This document shows, piece after piece, positions 60,373 to 64,000 of a DNA stretch of 64,000 nt (within the stretch, counting starts at the first letter, position 1; each line of letters starts with the position of its first letter). A model generated the notes under the pieces. The model made no database searches and was not told the origin of the DNA. It was given only the letters and a program-made list of their open reading frames with translations. The DNA is from an uncultured Saprospiraceae bacterium. Lineage in GTDB: Bacteria; Bacteroidota; Bacteroidia; Chitinophagales; Saprospiraceae. Made by a program: the position numbers and the translations under genes. The stretch lies in the NCBI GenBank assembly GCA_937921595.1, contig CAKZTD010000189.1:1-64000 (forward strand). Direction: 5' to 3'.

Positions 60373-60407
60373 AATTCAGGTGGAGGTACCTTACCACCAC
60401 CTGAATT
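60373..60407. terminator. Strong hairpin after the OmpA-family gene
   Basis: AATTCAGGTGGAGGT and ACCACCACCTGAATT form a 15-bp stem with one mismatch and a 5-nt loop, 20 bp downstream of the OmpA-family stop. There is no long T-tract, so it may stop or stabilise the 3' end of that mRNA. Confidence 0.55.
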
Positions 60408-60426
60408 ATAGCATTATTTATTTTAC

Positions 60427-61353
60427 TTAATCTGGTACATTATCTGGATTTAACAAATCATAGAATTGATCCAATTTTGGTAAAATAATAATTCTGGTTC
60501 TTCGATTAATTGAACGACCTTCAGAAGTAGAATTATCCGCCAATGGCAAAAACTCACTACGTCCAGCTGCCACCAAACGATTCGGTGCAACACCATAATC
60601 TTTTTGTAAAACTCGAACTACAGCAGTTGCTCGACTTACACTCAAATCCCAGTTGTCCTTAATACTCACACTTGTAATCGGCACATTATCTGTATGTCCT
60701 TCGACCATCACCTCCAACTCAGGACGAGACTCAATAATCTTTGCAATCTTACCCAATACCTCTTTTGCTCTTGGAGTCAAAACGGCACTACCGCTGGTAT
60801 AAAGCATCTTATCAGAAAGGTTGATAAAGACTACAGTTTTGTCTACTTTGATTTCAACATCATCGTCGCTAAGTCCTTGACTTAACACACCTTTTAGATT
60901 GACGGCAAGTGCCAAGTTGATCGAATCCGCTTTTGTTTTTGCTGCTTGAATCAATTGGATATATTTATCTTTTTTACTCAACTGATTAAGCGTCTCTGCA
61001 ATATTATCATTTGCAGATTTAGAGAGTACGGTTAAGTCTCCAACTTGAGAAACTTGTTGATCTCTTTGTTTTTTCAGATCAGCGATTTGATTTTTTAAAT
61101 CATTAATTTGCTCTTGTCTTAAAGTCGTATTGCTTTCTGAATTTTTGACTTCATTCATCAACTGGGCTTTCTCTTTTTCACAAGCAGATAATTGAGCCAT
61201 GTAGTCATTGAGTGATTCTCCACATTTTCCAAGATCTTTATTTGCCATCTCTAATTCTGATTGAACAGAGAGCATTTTTTTCTTGGAGATACAAGAGAAC
61301 ATAGAAAAAGTCAGTGTACACAGAAGCAGGATTTTTACGATTGTTTGCATCAT
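60427..61353 (-). CDS. OmpA-family lipoprotein with coiled coil (308 aa)
   Basis: Lipoprotein signal MMQTIVKILLLCTLTFSMFSC (lipobox near residue 21). Residues 25-130 are a Glu/Lys/Gln-rich coiled coil (LNDYMAQLSACEKEKAQLMNEVKNSESN ... NDLKNQIADLKKQRDQQVSQ). Residues about 175-300 are the OmpA C-terminal peptidoglycan-binding domain: 'LYTSGSAVLTPRAKEVLGKIAKIIE', 'VEGHTDNVPI', 'NWDLSVSRATAVVRVLQ' with the diaminopimelate-binding Asp and Arg (DLSxxRA), and 'NRRTRIIILP'. It anchors the outer membrane to peptidoglycan. Two possible starts (61353, 61350). Confidence 0.92.
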   Translation of the reverse strand: MMQTIVKILLLCTLTFSMFSCISKKKMLSVQSELEMANKDLGKCGESLNDYMAQLSACEKEKAQLMNEVKNSESNTTLRQEQINDLKNQIADLKKQRDQQVSQVGDLTVLSKSANDNIAETLNQLSKKDKYIQLIQAAKTKADSINLALAVNLKGVLSQGLSDDDVEIKVDKTVVFINLSDKMLYTSGSAVLTPRAKEVLGKIAKIIESRPELEVMVEGHTDNVPITSVSIKDNWDLSVSRATAVVRVLQKDYGVAPNRLVAAGRSEFLPLADNSTSEGRSINRRTRIIILPKLDQFYDLLNPDNVPD

Positions 61354-61539
61354 TACTTAATTTTATAAAATTTGTATGAATAGTTTGTTATTAGAATTCA
61401 ATATAGAATCTAAGATTCAATTAAAATAAGGTTCGTTTATTATTTAACAGATTACTAAATCAAAATCTCTTATTGGTCAACGAATGTATTGTCGTTTATG
61501 TTTGTTAATAGAGTTATAAATTCAACTTACACTTAACAA

Positions 61540-64000
61540 TTACCTCACGAAAAAACCGATTTTAAAACTAAATAAAAAATCGTTTTGATCAGACTGCGCT
61601 GCTGTAAAAGTCAAATTAAAACTATCCACATAAGGCACTAAATAAATCCCTCCTCCATAGGCATAATGCAATTGCTCCGACGACTCCCCTTCTACCCATG
61701 TACGCCCCACATCGAAAAGACCAAAGATTCCATATTTGATCGGAATAATTGGTGTAACCGTTTTTCCAAAATGAAACCGTAGATCTGTATTCAAATATGC
61801 TACATGATCTCCACCGAATCGATTTTTTAAAAACCCTCGATGATTTCCTTGCTGGCCAAGATAAGCTTTATAATAAAAAGGTACATCTCCATAAGTGCCG
61901 ATGTATCCACTCCTCATAGCAAGCGTTACCGGCATTTTAATTCCAGCAGTAAAAAAGGCAGAAAGCTCAGATTCCAAACGGCCTCCTGTACCAAAATCAT
62001 CTGCGGTATTGAAGAACGTAAAATTTTGCACTTTTATTTGCATGCCTTTCGTTGGAAAAAGGCCACTGTTTCTAAGATCCAGATTTAAATTGAGTCGAGG
62101 CCCGAAAAGCAAGGTTTCATCTTGTCCATTAAAAAAAGGCACATCATCATAAATGGTTTCTTCTTGACCATCTTCAGCATCAGGATCAATGTCTCTAAAA
62201 TCAAAATGACCAGTAATAGAAAAATTTGATTTATTCCAAAAATTCCGACTCAGTCCTAAATGTGCTTTTATTGAACTGGTTTCATTGGTATAAAAACCTT
62301 TACGTCTCAAGTCCTCATCAAGTACAGATTCATTACTTAAACCATAATAATTTCTAAAAGATTTATCCTGACTTGCTAATGAAAATCCAGTGATCAAATC
62401 CCACTTGTGCACAGCCTCTCGAAACTGAACTCCAAAACCTAAGTTATAATTTCCTCTCGTCGTAAAAGAACCATTAAAAGTGTACCTTTTACCAAATCCT
62501 GGTTTATTAAATCCTTGCTGAAGGTAAGAACCACTAAGCCCAATATTAAATCCATCATCTGCATTATAAGATAGATTAGGAAGTACCTTGAGGTAATTAT
62601 AATTAAAAAATTCTTGAGATTGAAAAGTAAGAATTTCGGGAGTATTGAGCTTTTTGGCTTCCGTGTTCAGGTTTAGTTCATCTTTTCCTCGTTTATCATA
62701 AACCTTCGTCATCTTTCTTAAGCCACGTACTTTTGATAGATCCTCCACGATGTCAGCGCCTTTGCCACCAATAACGCGAATCAATATACTTTTATTGGTT
62801 GTACCTGTAATAACGAAACGATCTTTTTTGCCAAGACCATGTAAAATAATTTCTTTTGTTTCACTTTTTTTAATCAGGCGATCATATAATTTCTTTCCTT
62901 TTTCTCCTTTTTTATTTACTTTAAAAACACAGGCATGAACATCCCCATTTTCTTTTCTTTCCAACTCAAATAACTCTCTTGAATTACTACCAACCAGATC
63001 GATTTGTTTTGCTAATTTTTTATAATACTTTTGAATTTCTTTTTTCAAAGATGCTCTTCGTATTTTAAATATTCTCGTCATTCGCTTTCGAACAAGGTCT
63101 TGAGTTTCCAAGGGCAAATTAGAGATTGCCTCTTCAATCGCTTCGTCAGACATTAGGTTTACAAAATGATCTACCGCTTTCATCCAATCCTCATAAGTGT
63201 AGGAATTGGCCAACCAACGATCCATCGTTTTATTTTTATAATTGAGGTACTTAAGGTTGGAGTAATGTTTTCTAAAGCTGGCTTTATCTTTTTGAATATG
63301 AAACTGCTCAATAAAATAATACATCCCTTGATACAAGGACAAAGCTTTATCTCGATCTTTTGGAAATGGTTTATAAGTCCTAGTTTTTCCATCTTTGAAA
63401 ACTAGCCATTTATAATTATTGACATGGCGATCCCAATCCGAAATCCAAATATCAAAAAGTCGAGCAGTGACAAATTTATCTACATCAACGACATGATCAT
63501 TATCATCCAACATTTTACGATACATCTCATTGGTACTAACTACTTTATTCGCATCTTCAAAAGCTTGACGCCCTTTCTTTTTTCCTTTTGGCTTTACTTC
63601 GAGTGTTCCAAACATACCGCCAAATTCTGCGCGAAACGGGCCAAGTTTTGGAGAGTCTGGCATCAAATATAACTTAGGCCGAGAGTGTGGGATATCTAAT
63701 CGATCCATCAGCGATCCTAAGATCGTAGAGCTGTATGGATGCTGGTGTGAAGTTTTGTCTTGAGTTATTTTTCCATAAACTCCTGGCTTTAGATCTTTAT
63801 CCATCCGCTGAGTCGGTGTCTTATTGATGGATCGAAAAGCGAAGGTTTGACCATCTTCTGATTTGAACTTCACGGAAGTCGTCTGCGCTCCACCTCCCCT
63901 TGAATAAGCTCTCAATCCACCGAAGGCTGTATCTAAATCTAAATAAGGAATATTATTTAATGGCTTGATCCAAGTCGATCGATAGTGTTTTCCTAGTATT
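61540..64000 (-). CDS. BamA/TamA-type outer-membrane barrel protein, N-terminus beyond window
   Basis: The frame runs off the right edge; the codons 63916-63999 continue it (GKHYRSTWIKPLNNIPYLDLDTAFGGLRAYS), so no start is in the window. The first part, YLDLDTAFGGLRAYSRGGGAQTTSVKF, then FAFRSINKTPTQ and FDIWISDWDRHVNNYKWLVF, is the non-barrel domain found after a metallophosphoesterase in Bacteroidota surface-antigen proteins; the phosphoesterase, if present, is outside. The second half (about 460 to the end) is the bacterial surface antigen (D15) barrel: LSYNADDGFNIGLSGSYLQQGF, FFTAGIKMPVTLAMRSGYIGTYGDVPFYYKAYLGQQGNHRGFLKNRFGGD and last strands FLFSFKIGFFVR. RGFLKNRF is the lid motif. No POTRA seen. 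Role: surface-exposed or assembly porin-like; inferred. Confidence 0.85.
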   Translation of the reverse strand, partial: ILGKHYRSTWIKPLNNIPYLDLDTAFGGLRAYSRGGGAQTTSVKFKSEDGQTFAFRSINKTPTQRMDKDLKPGVYGKITQDKTSHQHPYSSTILGSLMDRLDIPHSRPKLYLMPDSPKLGPFRAEFGGMFGTLEVKPKGKKKGRQAFEDANKVVSTNEMYRKMLDDNDHVVDVDKFVTARLFDIWISDWDRHVNNYKWLVFKDGKTRTYKPFPKDRDKALSLYQGMYYFIEQFHIQKDKASFRKHYSNLKYLNYKNKTMDRWLANSYTYEDWMKAVDHFVNLMSDEAIEEAISNLPLETQDLVRKRMTRIFKIRRASLKKEIQKYYKKLAKQIDLVGSNSRELFELERKENGDVHACVFKVNKKGEKGKKLYDRLIKKSETKEIILHGLGKKDRFVITGTTNKSILIRVIGGKGADIVEDLSKVRGLRKMTKVYDKRGKDELNLNTEAKKLNTPEILTFQSQEFFNYNYLKVLPNLSYNADDGFNIGLSGSYLQQGFNKPGFGKRYTFNGSFTTRGNYNLGFGVQFREAVHKWDLITGFSLASQDKSFRNYYGLSNESVLDEDLRRKGFYTNETSSIKAHLGLSRNFWNKSNFSITGHFDFRDIDPDAEDGQEETIYDDVPFFNGQDETLLFGPRLNLNLDLRNSGLFPTKGMQIKVQNFTFFNTADDFGTGGRLESELSAFFTAGIKMPVTLAMRSGYIGTYGDVPFYYKAYLGQQGNHRGFLKNRFGGDHVAYLNTDLRFHFGKTVTPIIPIKYGIFGLFDVGRTWVEGESSEQLHYAYGGGIYLVPYVDSFNLTFTAAQSDQNDFLFSFKIGFFVR

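Noticed and set aside
1-64000. tRNA, rRNA, integrase or transposase genes
   Set aside because: None recognised anywhere in the window on either strand.

Overview
The window reads as a chromosome segment of a Bacteroidota bacterium, most likely in or near the Saprospiria. The evidence is an A+T-rich base composition, a secreted giant ending in a type IX secretion sorting domain, a TamB partner that is a lipoprotein (TamL type), many SpII lipoproteins, GEVED/DUF11/CARDB surface domains, and family-specific proteins such as DUF6567, DUF4136 and 2TM. The genus assignment is inference. No rRNA, tRNA, CRISPR array, phage or intact insertion sequence was seen.

Layout. 1-8.7 kb: a minus-strand unit with overlapping or closely packed genes: two DUF3592-like membrane proteins, a zinc-ribbon membrane protein, a small lipoprotein, a 1979-residue secreted RHS-type shell protein and the start of another exported protein. 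8.8-12.5 kb: a helical protein of unknown role, a small secreted protein, and an ECF sigma factor with a TPR membrane partner, embedded in short palindromic repeats and followed by a tetranucleotide microsatellite. 12.9-20.8 kb: tamB-tamL, envelope biogenesis. 20.8-28 kb: twin leucine-rich-repeat proteins and a large AsmA-like protein. 28.3-31.5 kb: a DnaQ-like exonuclease and malic enzyme-phosphotransacetylase.

31.7-50.7 kb looks like a stress or low-oxygen island. Genes for a CbpA-type DnaJ, acetyl-CoA synthetase, pyruvate dehydrogenase E1alpha/E1beta/E2 with a dedicated acyl carrier protein, a DUF6567 lipoprotein, a sigma-region-2-like protein, a CCPxF/CPKC protein with an atypical SDR, and a phosphoribosyltransferase are preceded by palindromes of the form TTGAT-N4-ATCAA (or near it), the classic FNR/CRP-family operator. 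Two of these promoters are homologous over about 140 bp, including a decayed acetyl-CoA-synthetase start in front of the DnaJ operon. A thioredoxin-like/OsmC/permease operon and a ZIP transporter lie inside the island. A DinD-like gene and one of two tandem DUF4386 genes are broken by frameshifts.

50.8-64 kb: a 1553-residue secreted adhesin-like protein, a stand-alone response regulator, a lipoprotein with a GH113 glycosidase domain, a zinc-less Fpg/Nei glycosylase, an outer-membrane barrel protein, an OmpA-family lipoprotein, and a BamA/TamA-type outer-membrane protein cut by the right edge.

Many neighbouring genes overlap by ATGA or TAATG, which supports the operon calls. Start codons were chosen at ATG with a signal peptide or coupling where longer TTG/GTG extensions were also open.
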